Source: Gammaproteobacteria bacterium (GTDB taxonomy: Bacteria > Pseudomonadota > Gammaproteobacteria > Steroidobacterales > Steroidobacteraceae). From it: a stretch of DNA of 62,137 nucleotides. Of the stretch, positions 49,291-57,478 are shown in pieces; positions within the stretch are counted from its first letter, which is position 1; each line of letters starts with the position of its first letter. The DNA is taken from positions 1-62,137 of the forward strand of contig PLUE01000039.1 of NCBI GenBank assembly GCA_003164785.1. Direction: 5' to 3'. A model generated the notes under the pieces. It was not told the DNA's origin. It saw only the letters and a program-made list of their open reading frames with translations, and made no database searches. Position numbers and translations under genes: made by a program.

Positions 49291-49330
49291 AATTGTTGCA
49301 TCTAACTCGTCGCACAGTTTCGGATATAAC
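49291..49330 (+). promoter_or_regulatory. Box B promoter of DUF6152 cassette 4
   Basis: AATTGTTGCATCTAAC with TATAAC exactly 23 bases after GCAT. Two positions of the 16-base box differ from the commonest form. The ATG at 49398 lies 68 bases further. It begins 18 bases after the stop of the tandem GntR gene. Confidence 0.55.
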
Positions 49331-49397
49331 GCTTCTGAAATTTGGAGTTGCCGGTCTGCCTGGACCGGTGAGCCGACTATCTTCATTGGAGAGTTCC

Positions 49398-49844
49398 ATG
49401 GCACATCGACCCGTTGTCCATCGGGTGCGCCTTTCCGTAGCAGCCATGGCTGCCATTGTGGCCGCGCCGTCCTTCGCCCACCACTCCTTCAACGCCTACG
49501 ATATGAGCAAGACTGAGACCGTGTCGGGCTCGATCAAGGAGTTTCGCTGGGGAGCGCCCCATTCCTCGATGGTGCTGATCTACCTCGACAAGAGCGGCAA
49601 GCCGCAGACCATGTCGGTGACCAGCGGCAGCCCGTTGATGTTTTCCAAGCAAGGGTTCGCGCCGCGCGATTTCCATCGCGGGGATAAGGTGACCCTCACC
49701 TACCACCCGAACACCAGCGGCGGCGTCGGCGGCGCCTTGGCTACCCTGACCCTACCCGACGGCAGGACTTTCAACGACAACGAGGCCGCCGCTAGGGGGG
49801 GGCCTGGCGCGCCGGCTCTCCCTCCCGGTCCTCCGGCTAAGTAA
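49398..49844 (+). CDS. Exported DUF6152-type protein, copy 4
   Basis: 148 residues from ATG at 49398 (TTGGAGAG upstream). Signal (LSVAAMAAIVAAPSFA), AHHSFNAYDMSKTETVSGSIKEFRWGAPHSSMVLIYL core, where W-G-A-P-H replaces W-A-N-P-H, and a short Pro-rich end (GGPGAPALPPGPPAK). First gene of a run of six: DUF6152, two GHWEGD-motif proteins, a SnoaL-like protein and two DUF6644-like membrane proteins. Confidence 0.82.
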   Translation: MAHRPVVHRVRLSVAAMAAIVAAPSFAHHSFNAYDMSKTETVSGSIKEFRWGAPHSSMVLIYLDKSGKPQTMSVTSGSPLMFSKQGFAPRDFHRGDKVTLTYHPNTSGGVGGALATLTLPDGRTFNDNEAAARGGPGAPALPPGPPAK

Positions 49845-49860
49845 GCGGAGTGGCATAGTC

Positions 49861-50595
49861 ATGACCAAGACTCACCCTCGCCACGGGATTGGCGCCATCC
49901 TGGCCGGCGCCTTAATGGCCGCGGGGATCGCAGCATCCGCTGCGGCTGCGCCCGCCGGGCCCAATCTGGAAGGCGTTTGGAAAATCGTGACGCCGACGAC
50001 GACCTTGAAGCCGGTCGATGGGCCTATTCCTTTCACTGCACAAGGACGCAAGCAGTACGAGGAGAACAAACGTCTGCAGGCGAAGCGCGCCTACGATGAT
50101 TACGACATCACGCTTTCGCGTTGCAACAGTCCGGGCACGCCCCGGCTCATGCTGACCCCCGAACGCTTCAAAATTTGGCAGCGGTTTGGGGTGCTGACCT
50201 TCGACTTCGAATGGAACCGCGCCCTTCGTCAGATCGATGCCAGCGGTCTGCCACCTGTAGGGGATCCCTTGGGCATGGGATTGATCCCCAAAATGACCGG
50301 AATCTCGAAGGGGCATTGGGAAGGCGATACCCTGGTGGCGGAGACCACTAACTTCTCCGACCGCACACTGCTCGACGACTTGGTCCCCCACACTGCCGAC
50401 ATGAAGGTGACAGAGCACCTCCGCCTCGTCAGCCCCGACACGCTCGAAGACCGTATCACGATCGACGACCCCGCCTATTTCGCGCGCCCCTGGGACGCGG
50501 TGGTCGCCTACAAGCGCCAGCCGGACGCGCTGTTCCCGGAGGACGTCTGCCTGGACCGCCACGACGCGCATCGACCCGTCTTCCCACCGCAATGA
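49861..50595 (+). CDS. Exported GHWEGD-motif protein, copy 5
   Basis: 244 residues, signal peptide (ILAGALMAAGIAASAAAAPAG). Shorter than copies 1-4, with NLEGVWKI at the start of the mature part, SRCNSPGTPRLMLTPERFKIWQRFGVLTFDFEWNRALRQID in the middle, then ISKGHWEGDTLVAETTNFSDRTLLDD and VTEHLRLVSPDTLEDRITIDDPAYFARPWDAVVAYKRQ. The Cys in SRCNSPG and one near the C-terminus are kept. Sits 16 bases after the DUF6152 gene. Confidence 0.75.
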   Translation: MTKTHPRHGIGAILAGALMAAGIAASAAAAPAGPNLEGVWKIVTPTTTLKPVDGPIPFTAQGRKQYEENKRLQAKRAYDDYDITLSRCNSPGTPRLMLTPERFKIWQRFGVLTFDFEWNRALRQIDASGLPPVGDPLGMGLIPKMTGISKGHWEGDTLVAETTNFSDRTLLDDLVPHTADMKVTEHLRLVSPDTLEDRITIDDPAYFARPWDAVVAYKRQPDALFPEDVCLDRHDAHRPVFPPQ

Positions 50596-50629
50596 TCCGG
50601 TTCTCATCTCAGATTTGGAGTTTGGCCGC

Positions 50630-51622
50630 ATGAAGACTGCATTCCTTTGGCGGCGCGGTCTGAAGGCGCTCGCCTTGGCGGGCGCCACCGCCCTGGTGTT
50701 TGGCGCGGGCGCAGCGGGCGCGCAAATTCCGCCCAACGGGGCTCCCCCCGCAACGAGCGTGCCTGGCGGTCCGCCCGGCGGCGCCCCGCAGGCGCCGGGC
50801 GGTGAGGGTCCCGGCGTGCCCAGTCAGTTCGGGCCGCCGCCGCCGCCGCCGCTGACCCCAGCCGAGAAGCTGGTGGCCGAGCTGCCTCCGCCCATGCCCG
50901 GCGGCATCATCCCAACGGCGCCTGTGCCCGCGGGCGCGCCCATGCCTAACGCCGACCCGCGTGATCTGCAGGGAACGTGGATTCACAACCAGAAACTCGA
51001 GTTTCGCATGCAACGGGACATGTATGACGTCCCCGTTCCTTACAACATGAATGGGGCGAAAGTCCTCGCGCGCCGCGTCAACTCGCTGAAGAACGGCGCG
51101 CCGTTCATCAACGCCTCGGCCATGTGCCGCCCCCCCGGTCCGCAGTGGCAGCGCGACCTGAACTTTCCGTTCCAGATCTTCCAGTCGAAAGATTGGATCG
51201 AATTCGTGTTCGAGGAATACCACGGCCGCTGGCAGGTGATCCTGGATTCGGCCAAGACGCCGCCACCGGCGCAGAAGGCCTACATGGGCTATTCCGTCGG
51301 CCATTGGATTGGCGATACCCTGGTGGTCGAAAGCAGCGACTTCAAGCAGGCGCTCTGGCTCGATGTTGACGGCACGCCGCTATCGGCGAACGGCAAGCTC
51401 ATCCAGCGGATCCGCAAAGTGGACAATGGCGACCACGCGCCGTTTCTCGAGGTCGTCACCACGATCGTTGATCCTACCTACTACACGCGGCCCTGGTCGG
51501 TGGTTCGCACCTTCGGGTGGCATCCGGGCCTCACCGTTTTCAACGAATACAACTGCGAAGAGCAGATCGGAGACCCGAGCGTTCGTGCCGACGCCGGTCT
51601 CGTTCCCGAACCCCAAGACTGA
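50630..51622 (+). CDS. Exported GHWEGD-motif protein, copy 6, with proline-rich N-terminal linker
   Basis: 330 residues from ATG at 50630. After a signal peptide (LALAGATALVFGAGAAGA) comes a ~75-residue Pro/Gly-rich linker (many PPG, PPPPPPL) before the folded part: LQGTWIHNQKLEFRMQRDMYDVPVPYN, MCRPPGPQWQRDLNFPFQIFQSKDWIEFVFEEYHGRWQVIL, YSVGHWIGDTLVVESSDFKQALWLD (GHWIGD variant) and LIQRIRKVDNG ... TYYTRPWSVVRTF. Same operon as the neighbours. The long linker suggests it reaches from a partner or is flexible. Confidence 0.75.
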   Translation: MKTAFLWRRGLKALALAGATALVFGAGAAGAQIPPNGAPPATSVPGGPPGGAPQAPGGEGPGVPSQFGPPPPPPLTPAEKLVAELPPPMPGGIIPTAPVPAGAPMPNADPRDLQGTWIHNQKLEFRMQRDMYDVPVPYNMNGAKVLARRVNSLKNGAPFINASAMCRPPGPQWQRDLNFPFQIFQSKDWIEFVFEEYHGRWQVILDSAKTPPPAQKAYMGYSVGHWIGDTLVVESSDFKQALWLDVDGTPLSANGKLIQRIRKVDNGDHAPFLEVVTTIVDPTYYTRPWSVVRTFGWHPGLTVFNEYNCEEQIGDPSVRADAGLVPEPQD

Positions 51623-51642
51623 AATAAGACTCAGGAAGCCCT

Positions 51643-52197
51643 ATGCGCTACGCATCGAACATCTTACGGCTGAGCGGCTTCGTGCTTGCTGCCGGTTTGG
51701 CAATGGCATCGACCGCGATGGCGGCGAACACGCCCACCGAAGCGGCCAACAAGAAGACCGTGCTCGACTTCTACGCCGTCCTCAACGAAGCCGATGCGAC
51801 CAATACCATGAAGGAACGGATCCCAGATATCGTTGAGAAGTACCTCAGCCCCGACTATAAACAGCATACCTTGATCCTACCGGGTCCCGGCACCGATCGC
51901 GAGAAGCTGATCGGGATGTTCCAAAGCCGGCCGGCGCGACCGTCAGCAGGGGCGACGGCCCTCCCGCGGCAACGGACGGATGCCATCATGGCCGAGGGCG
52001 ACCGGGTGATGCTGCTGACCAGTCGCGACCAGCGCGATCCGGCCACGGGCGAGCTGAAGCCGTCCTACACGTTCAACATGTTCGTGGTGAAGGACGGAAA
52101 GCTCGTGGAGCACTGGGACTTGTCGCCCGGCAGGGCGCCCCCCCCTCCGGGCGGCGCAGGCGGGCCCGCCGCCCCCAGCGCGCCGCCGGGAAACTAA
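51643..52197 (+). CDS. Exported SnoaL-like protein, copy 4
   Basis: 184 residues. Signal (LSGFVLAAGLAMASTAMA), a SnoaL-type core (EAANKKTVLDFYAVLNEADATNTMKERIPDIVEKYLSPDYKQHTLILPGPGTDREKLIGMF, MFVVKDGKLVEHWDLSPG) and a Pro/Gly-rich C-terminal tail (RAPPPPGGAGGPAAPSAPPGN). The YxQH and EHWD motifs match copy 3 at 42495-43010, so the two loci descend from a common arrangement (SnoaL, then two membrane proteins). Confidence 0.82.
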   Translation: MRYASNILRLSGFVLAAGLAMASTAMAANTPTEAANKKTVLDFYAVLNEADATNTMKERIPDIVEKYLSPDYKQHTLILPGPGTDREKLIGMFQSRPARPSAGATALPRQRTDAIMAEGDRVMLLTSRDQRDPATGELKPSYTFNMFVVKDGKLVEHWDLSPGRAPPPPGGAGGPAAPSAPPGN

Positions 52198-52224
52198 AGC
52201 GCGCAGGCACAGGATATCGTAGTG

Positions 52225-52713
52225 ATGACTTTTCATGAAATCGCCGACACGCTGTACACGACGCCGATCAGCACCTGGATCAGGGAAACGGCGGGGATCA
52301 TCCCGACGACCCAGAGCGTCCACATTCTCGCCATCGCGGTGGTAGTCGGCTCGGCCCTGGTGACGGACTTGCGCCTGGCCGGCGTGCTCGCGATCGACGA
52401 AACGCCGCGGACCGTCGTCCGGCGCTATTTGCCCTGGATGTGGGCGGCGCTCGCCGTCTTGCTGGCAACAGGGGCGATTATGGCCGTCGGCGAACCGAAC
52501 CGCGTCCTCACCAACCCCTTGTTCTGGACCAAAATGGTGCTGGTCGTGCTCGCCTTCTGCCTGACCCTCCTGTTCCGATACCCCTTCCTGCATCCGCAGT
52601 TCCAGGTCCAGCACCCGCGCTGGGCGGGCCTGGCTAAGCCCGTAGCTTGGGTGTCGCTGCTGGTCTGGATCGGGGTGATCTTCTGCGGACGCTGGATCGC
52701 TTATGCGATTTGA
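52225..52713 (+). CDS. Small four-helix membrane protein (DUF6644-like), copy 3
   Basis: 162 residues from ATG at 52225 (an overlapping GTG at 52222 is possible). Four helices: TTQSVHILAIAVVVGSALVTDLRLAGVL (His in helix 1), YLPWMWAALAVLLATGAIMAVGE, TKMVLVVLAFCLTLLF and VAWVSLLVWIGVIFCGRWIAYAI. F-C-G-R-W-I-A near the end is the family signature. First of a pair, 28 bases after the SnoaL-like gene. Confidence 0.75.
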   Translation: MTFHEIADTLYTTPISTWIRETAGIIPTTQSVHILAIAVVVGSALVTDLRLAGVLAIDETPRTVVRRYLPWMWAALAVLLATGAIMAVGEPNRVLTNPLFWTKMVLVVLAFCLTLLFRYPFLHPQFQVQHPRWAGLAKPVAWVSLLVWIGVIFCGRWIAYAI

Positions 52714-52746
52714 ATCGGCCTTGGGCATCCCATCAAGAGCGACTAC

Positions 52747-53241
52747 ATGACTTGGAGCAGTTTTCTGCAGGGCCTGTACGATTCCGCGGTTGGATCGGGC
52801 ATTCGCGAGAGCGGCGTGCTGTTTCCCTGGATCGAGAGCATCCATGTCCTGATGGCGACCACCGTGGTCGGCAGCATCGCGATCGTCGATCTTAGATTGA
52901 TAGGCTACGCCTCCCATCGCAGGGGCGCGCGGCAGCTCATTCTTGACCTGCTGCCGTATACCTGGGCGGCGTTCGCGCTCGCGGTCACTACCGGTTTTCT
53001 GCTATTCACCTCGAATGCGTTGGGCTACGCTGCTAACACGCAATTCCTGTGCAAGATGATCTTTCTCGTCCTCGCGGGCATCAACATGGCGATCTTCCAC
53101 CTGACCGCCTATCGACAGATCGGCCAGTGGGACGACGCCCTGCCGCCGCCGTTGGGGGCGCGCATCGCGGGGGCGACCTCGCTCATCCTGTGGATCGTAA
53201 TCGTGTTCTTCGGCCGCTGGATCGGCTTCACCATGCAATGA
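52747..53241 (+). CDS. Small four-helix membrane protein (DUF6644-like), copy 4
   Basis: 164 residues with the same plan: WIESIHVLMATTVVGSIAIVDLRLIGY (His in helix 1), LDLLPYTWAAFALAVTTGFLLFTS, CKMIFLVLAGINMAIFHLTAY and ATSLILWIVIVFFGRWIGFTM. It is the second of a coupled pair and closes the operon that begins at 49398. Two similar proteins side by side suggest a heterodimer in the membrane. Confidence 0.75.
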   Translation: MTWSSFLQGLYDSAVGSGIRESGVLFPWIESIHVLMATTVVGSIAIVDLRLIGYASHRRGARQLILDLLPYTWAAFALAVTTGFLLFTSNALGYAANTQFLCKMIFLVLAGINMAIFHLTAYRQIGQWDDALPPPLGARIAGATSLILWIVIVFFGRWIGFTMQ

Positions 53242-53704
53242 TGGGTCAGACGCGCGCGAGACTGCCTTTCCACGGCCGCTTTGTCGCGTCATCAATGCAA
53301 ATTGACGAATTGGGAGCCGGCGTTCGCTTGGGAATGGGCGCCCCTATTAGCGTGGACCACAGCGAGAAAACGTGCGACGATTGTTCGAGCGCATCGATTC
53401 GCCAATGACCACTGTAGGGAGCGGCTAAGCGGCACAAGACCCTAGTGAACAAACGGCGCTCATCGCGTCCAGAAGGACATTGGACGATCATAGGACTGGA
53501 CGGAACATCCAATGCGCGCACTTGTTCCCGTGATTATCGGGCCGACCACCCAACCATGCGCCTATGCTTGAGCCAGCGTGTGACGCGGGGGACCTTCCTC
53601 GGGTCTATCGGAACTGATCGTCTGATGCCGATTATATTTGCAATAATTGGCGGCCTGAACGGTCTAATAACGTAAGTGCCCTTATCCTTGACTGAGGACA
53701 TTCC
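53242..53704. other. Intergenic, no gene recognised
   Basis: About 460 bases between the DUF6644 pair and msrP. The last ~70 bases are AT-rich and may hold the msrP promoter. No box A or box B copy was found, and ORFs crossing it are featureless. Confidence 0.5.
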
Positions 53705-54673
53705 ATGCGCAGAGCTTGGCCCGACACCATGAAAATCGTTCCGTCCGACATAACGCCCTATGAGAAGTACCTCTCGAGGCGCACCCTGCTTGCGGGCGGC
53801 CTGGGACTTGCCGCCGCTGCGGGCTTGAGCGGCCTCACGCGCACCGCGCAGGCTCAGACTGCGACCGGCGCTGCGCTCACGTACACCCATAATGCGGAGT
53901 ACAGCGTTACCGATCCCCCAAACTCCTTCAAGGATATTTCGACTTATAACAATTACTACGAGTTCGGCACCGACAAATCGGACCCGTCGGAAAACGCGCA
54001 AAAGTTCCAGACTCGGCCGTGGACGGTGGTCATCGGCGGTGAGTGCGAGGCCCCAGGTACGCTTGCCCTGGATGACCTCTTGAAACCTCACCCATTGGAG
54101 GAGCGCATCTACCGGATGCGCTGTGTGGAGGCATGGTCGATGATCGTGCCCTGGGTGGGATTTCCCCTTGCCGATCTCATCAAGCGTTTCAAGCCCACGT
54201 CCAAGGCCAAATACGTTGAATTCAAGACTCTGATGGACCCGAAACAGATGCCGGGCGAACGCGGCTCGGTGCTCGATTGGCCCTACACCGAAGGCTTGCG
54301 CATGGACGAGGCAATGAATCCGCTCGCTTTCATGACGGTGGGACTGTATGGCAAGGTGTTGCCGAACCAGAATGGAGCGCCGCTGCGGCTCATTACGCCG
54401 TGGAAGTATGGCTTCAAGGGGATCAAAGCTATCGTCTCCCTACGCTTCGTGGAGCGCATGCCGGTCACCACGTGGGCAAAGTCGGCGCCCAGCGAGTATG
54501 GCTTTTATGCCAACGTCAATCCCGCCGTGGACCATCCACGCTGGAGCCAGGCGACGGAGCGGCATATCGGCAGCAGCCTGTTCGATCAGCGCCGCCCCAC
54601 GTTGCCGTTCAATGGCTATGCGAATCAGGTGGCCAGCCTTTATACCGGCATGGATCTCAAGACGTATTTCTGA
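53705..54673 (+). CDS. msrP: Protein-methionine-sulfoxide reductase catalytic subunit MsrP (YedY-like)
   Basis: 322 residues, start at ATG 53705 with TGAGGA 6 bases upstream. A twin-arginine signal ([17 protein letters not shown]) sends the folded molybdopterin protein to the periplasm. The sulfite-oxidase-fold core shows [33 protein letters not shown] (Mo-ligand Cys140), [15 protein letters not shown] and [26 protein letters not shown]. It repairs oxidised methionines in periplasmic proteins, normally with electrons from MsrQ. The next gene is a cut-off msrQ, so the electron donor here is uncertain. Confidence 0.93.
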   Translation: MRRAWPDTMKIVPSDITPYEKYLSRRTLLAGGLGLAAAAGLSGLTRTAQAQTATGAALTYTHNAEYSVTDPPNSFKDISTYNNYYEFGTDKSDPSENAQKFQTRPWTVVIGGECEAPGTLALDDLLKPHPLEERIYRMRCVEAWSMIVPWVGFPLADLIKRFKPTSKAKYVEFKTLMDPKQMPGERGSVLDWPYTEGLRMDEAMNPLAFMTVGLYGKVLPNQNGAPLRLITPWKYGFKGIKAIVSLRFVERMPVTTWAKSAPSEYGFYANVNPAVDHPRWSQATERHIGSSLFDQRRPTLPFNGYANQVASLYTGMDLKTYF

Positions 54674-54813
54674 TGTGGGCGACCAAGTGGGTGGCGAAGC
54701 CGCTGGTCTACGCATGCATACTTGCCCTCCTACTGGGCTATCGGGTCTACAAGTGGCGCAAACACCTCTTCCGCATCAGCGCCGTACGTGTGGGAAAGGC
54801 CGATGCCGTTTGA
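54673..54813 (+). pseudogene. msrQ: Truncated msrQ
   Basis: 46 codons overlapping the msrP stop by one base (TGATG). The product, [26 protein letters not shown]..., matches only the first transmembrane helix of MsrQ, the haem b membrane subunit of ~200 residues. The rest is missing and a stop follows 20 residues later. It could still be translated as a small membrane peptide, but it cannot bind haem. Confidence 0.65.
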
Positions 54814-55527
54814 GCGAGGGATCATAGCTGTCGCAGGAACGGCAGCGAATTTTCTCGGGATAGGTAAAGATCGAAAAACGCCTCTGTCAAGCGCACCTAC
54901 CGTTACTGTCGACGGGTTCCGGCTAATGAGCGTAGCAACCAGAAATTAGAACATTGAGAAAGCGTAGGCCGACGAACCTCAAAGACTCGCAGAATGCTGC
55001 CGCGATGACGCAACCGCGCAATCCAGCGGGCCGGCGGCCAGTCTATTATCGTTAACGCTCGTAAATGCTTTAATCCCGATACCGCTGCGGATCGGTGATG
55101 TCCGGTCCGCGCGACAGCAGGAGCTTTGCAAATAGTCTGTAAGGAGGGGCGCGCTTTTCTGATGCCTCATCATTTCCGAACCTGGGACACGTTACATAGC
55201 GATGTTGCGTTTCATTAGTTGAATGCCACATCCTGCAGCAGCCCAGACGGCTCTCGAAATGGACGGTTATCACATCGGATGACTTGAAAGCGCTTACGGG
55301 CAGCTCCGGCGTCATCCGTATGCCGATGCGTCGATTCGCTGGCGCGAGCCCCTCTATGACGGCGCAATACCCCTGGCAGGTCCGATCTTCTTTCCGACCT
55401 CAGGCGCGCAAAAATTCAAACATATCGGTAGTTAGACAAAGAATCGATAATAGATGTATGATTAATCTGGGCGGACAGCGGAGATCTACCGTTTGAATCC
55501 GCTAATACAGAACCGGGGTGCAGTTGC
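54814..55527. other. Long intergenic region with box A near its end
   Basis: About 710 bases. Apart from the box A element and likely promoter at 55428-55462 there is no recognised gene; short ORFs on both strands carry no motif. The missing part of msrQ is not found here. Confidence 0.55.
55428..55462 (+). promoter_or_regulatory. Box A operator/promoter, copy 3
   Basis: GTAGTTAGACAAAGAATCGAT here matches the minus-strand reading of copy 1 at 20 of 25 positions over 55428-55452. TAGACA (55433-55438) and TATGAT (55457-55462) are 18 bases apart and could be -35 and -10 with the GAATCGAT core between. It points to the operon starting at 55528, 66 bases downstream, in the same relative orientation as copies 1 and 2. 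Confidence 0.6.
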
Positions 55528-56373
55528 ATGAAATTGTGTCGATTTGTCGAGGGCGGTCGCACGCGCATTGGTCGCGTGGCCGACGATCAGGTGGTCGATC
55601 TCAGCGAGATCGTCGGAGGAGGGGGATCGATGCGCGATCTGCTTGCCAATCTGCCGGCGCTACGTACGGCCATAGAGAAGGCCACCGGACCGCGCTTTGC
55701 GTTATCCCAAGTAAAGCTTGCCGCCCCGATTGACGATCCACAGAAATTCCTCGCCATTGGGATGAATTATGTCGCTCATGCCAATGAGGCCGCAGCTGCG
55801 GGCATTCCGATCCCGAAATCCCAGCTCTGGTTTAACAAGCAGGTCAGCTGCATCAACGGGCCGTACGACACCGTCCAAGTGCCCAAAGCGTCTGACAAGG
55901 TCGACTACGAGGCGGAGCTCGCCTTCGTGATCGGGCAGCGTTGCCGCCACGTGTCGGCCCAAGATGCGCGCAAGGTCATCGCCGGATATCTCGTGTGCAA
56001 CGATGTGACCGCGCGCGACTGGCAGCAACGCTCACCCACCTACACGCTAGGCAAGAGCTTCGACACCCATGGTCCGATCGGCCCGTGGATCACCACGGAC
56101 GATGAGATCGACGATCCGCATGCGCTGACGATGTGGCTCACGGTCAACGGAGAGGAGCGGCAGCGGGCCGGGACTGGAGGCATGATTTACAACATCTACC
56201 AGCAGATCGAGTATCTCTCGACTGTGATGACTCTGGAACCTGGAGACCTCGTCGCTACCGGCACGCCCTCGGGGGTCGGCGTCGCGAGTAACCGGTTCCT
56301 GAAGCCCGGTGACGTCGTGCGCGTAGAGATCGAATCGTTGGGCGCCATCGAAAATCGTTTCGTGCCGGAATAG
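55528..56373 (+). CDS. Fumarylacetoacetate hydrolase (FAH) family protein
   Basis: 281 residues. FAH-fold signatures: FLAIGMNYVAHANEA, DYEAELAFVIG (Glu metal ligands), GYLVCNDVTARDWQ, KSFDTHGPIGPWI, MIYNIYQQIEYLSTVMTLEPGDLVATGTPSGVG. Members cleave or isomerise 2-oxo acids such as acylpyruvates and ring-cleavage products. First gene of the operon behind box A copy 3; together with the dioxygenase that follows, this points to a meta-cleavage-like route. Confidence 0.92.
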   Translation: MKLCRFVEGGRTRIGRVADDQVVDLSEIVGGGGSMRDLLANLPALRTAIEKATGPRFALSQVKLAAPIDDPQKFLAIGMNYVAHANEAAAAGIPIPKSQLWFNKQVSCINGPYDTVQVPKASDKVDYEAELAFVIGQRCRHVSAQDARKVIAGYLVCNDVTARDWQQRSPTYTLGKSFDTHGPIGPWITTDDEIDDPHALTMWLTVNGEERQRAGTGGMIYNIYQQIEYLSTVMTLEPGDLVATGTPSGVGVASNRFLKPGDVVRVEIESLGAIENRFVPE

Positions 56374-56616
56374 TCGGCCATGCGGGGCTCGCGAGATGCT
56401 TATTTTCGTGGTTGCGGGTGGGACTGTTGGTGCTGCTCTTGTCGGGAAGTATTCTGGTGGTAGCGGAATCCGGCCGTTCACTGTCGAACCAGATTCTTGA
56501 ATTGAAGAGGGTACTTATGCGCGCCACGGCACAATAGTCGAATTGTTTTTATACCATGTTTTTGCTGATGCAATGCGCGAGACGCGCTGTCCGTACGCAA
56601 CCCGCTTGGAGTCACG

Positions 56617-57450
56617 ATGACTATCGACGCTAGGTTGGAACGTTTGGTCATCTCGAGTCCGGATGTTGAACGAGTCGCCAAGTTCTACGTTGACGCTTTC
56701 GGCTATTGTGCCGAGATGCATGGCGACGAAGCGCGCTGCGAGGCCCCTGGGCGATCGTTGTGGATCAGATCGGGCCGCGTTAATCAGCTGCTCGAATCGC
56801 GTTTCGTATTTGCCAACTCGGCGGCGCTCGATTGCTATATCGAACGCCTTGAAAAACGGCGGATTACGTTTACTCGCCAATACGGGGAAAGCGGTATTTC
56901 GATCCGAATACAGGATCCTGACGATCGAAGCGTATGCTTCGCGGTGAATGTCGAGAGTCGACCGGTGGCGAGCGGCGGGGCTGGCGAGAAGCACTTTGCG
57001 CGCCTGCAACATTACGCGGTTCGGACCCCCGTCCCGCAGGTGTTGCTCGACTTTTATGCGAACTCACTCGGCTTCACGGTGTCCGATCTCGTGCGAGATC
57101 AGGCCGGCGACTTGACTGCGGCGTTCCTGCGCAGCGATGCGGAACACCATTCGCTCGCCATTTTTCGTGCCGCCGAGCCGCGCTTCGATCATTTTTCGTG
57201 TGAGACGCAGGACTGGCATTCCTTGCGCGACTGGGCTGACCTGATGGCGCGCCGATCAGTCCACCTTGCCTGGGGCATCGGCCGGCATGGACCCGGGAAT
57301 GACACATTTTTCATGGTGCTGGATCCGGACTGCAACCTTGCCGAGATTTCCTCGGATCTCGAGCAGTGCGCGCCGGAGCGAGCAGTGGGTAGTTGGGATC
57401 ATCGTATGGAAACGCTCAATCAGTGGGGCGTGGCCATCATGCGTAGTTGA
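56617..57450 (+). CDS. Extradiol dioxygenase-like VOC protein
   Basis: 277 residues, TTGGAG ribosome-binding site. Two VOC modules; the second carries His132 (LQHYAVRT), His192 (FDHFSCE) and Glu243 (NLAEISSDLE), spaced like the Fe(II) ligands of catechol 2,3-dioxygenases, and HLAWGIGRHGPGNDTFFMVLDPD as in the C-terminal part of such enzymes. A ring-cleavage dioxygenase is the best guess. It follows the FAH gene by 243 bases and shares the operon with the dehydrogenase genes. Confidence 0.82.
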   Translation: MTIDARLERLVISSPDVERVAKFYVDAFGYCAEMHGDEARCEAPGRSLWIRSGRVNQLLESRFVFANSAALDCYIERLEKRRITFTRQYGESGISIRIQDPDDRSVCFAVNVESRPVASGGAGEKHFARLQHYAVRTPVPQVLLDFYANSLGFTVSDLVRDQAGDLTAAFLRSDAEHHSLAIFRAAEPRFDHFSCETQDWHSLRDWADLMARRSVHLAWGIGRHGPGNDTFFMVLDPDCNLAEISSDLEQCAPERAVGSWDHRMETLNQWGVAIMRS

Positions 57451-57478
57451 ATCGTCGTTGTCAGAAGGAGAACGTAGA

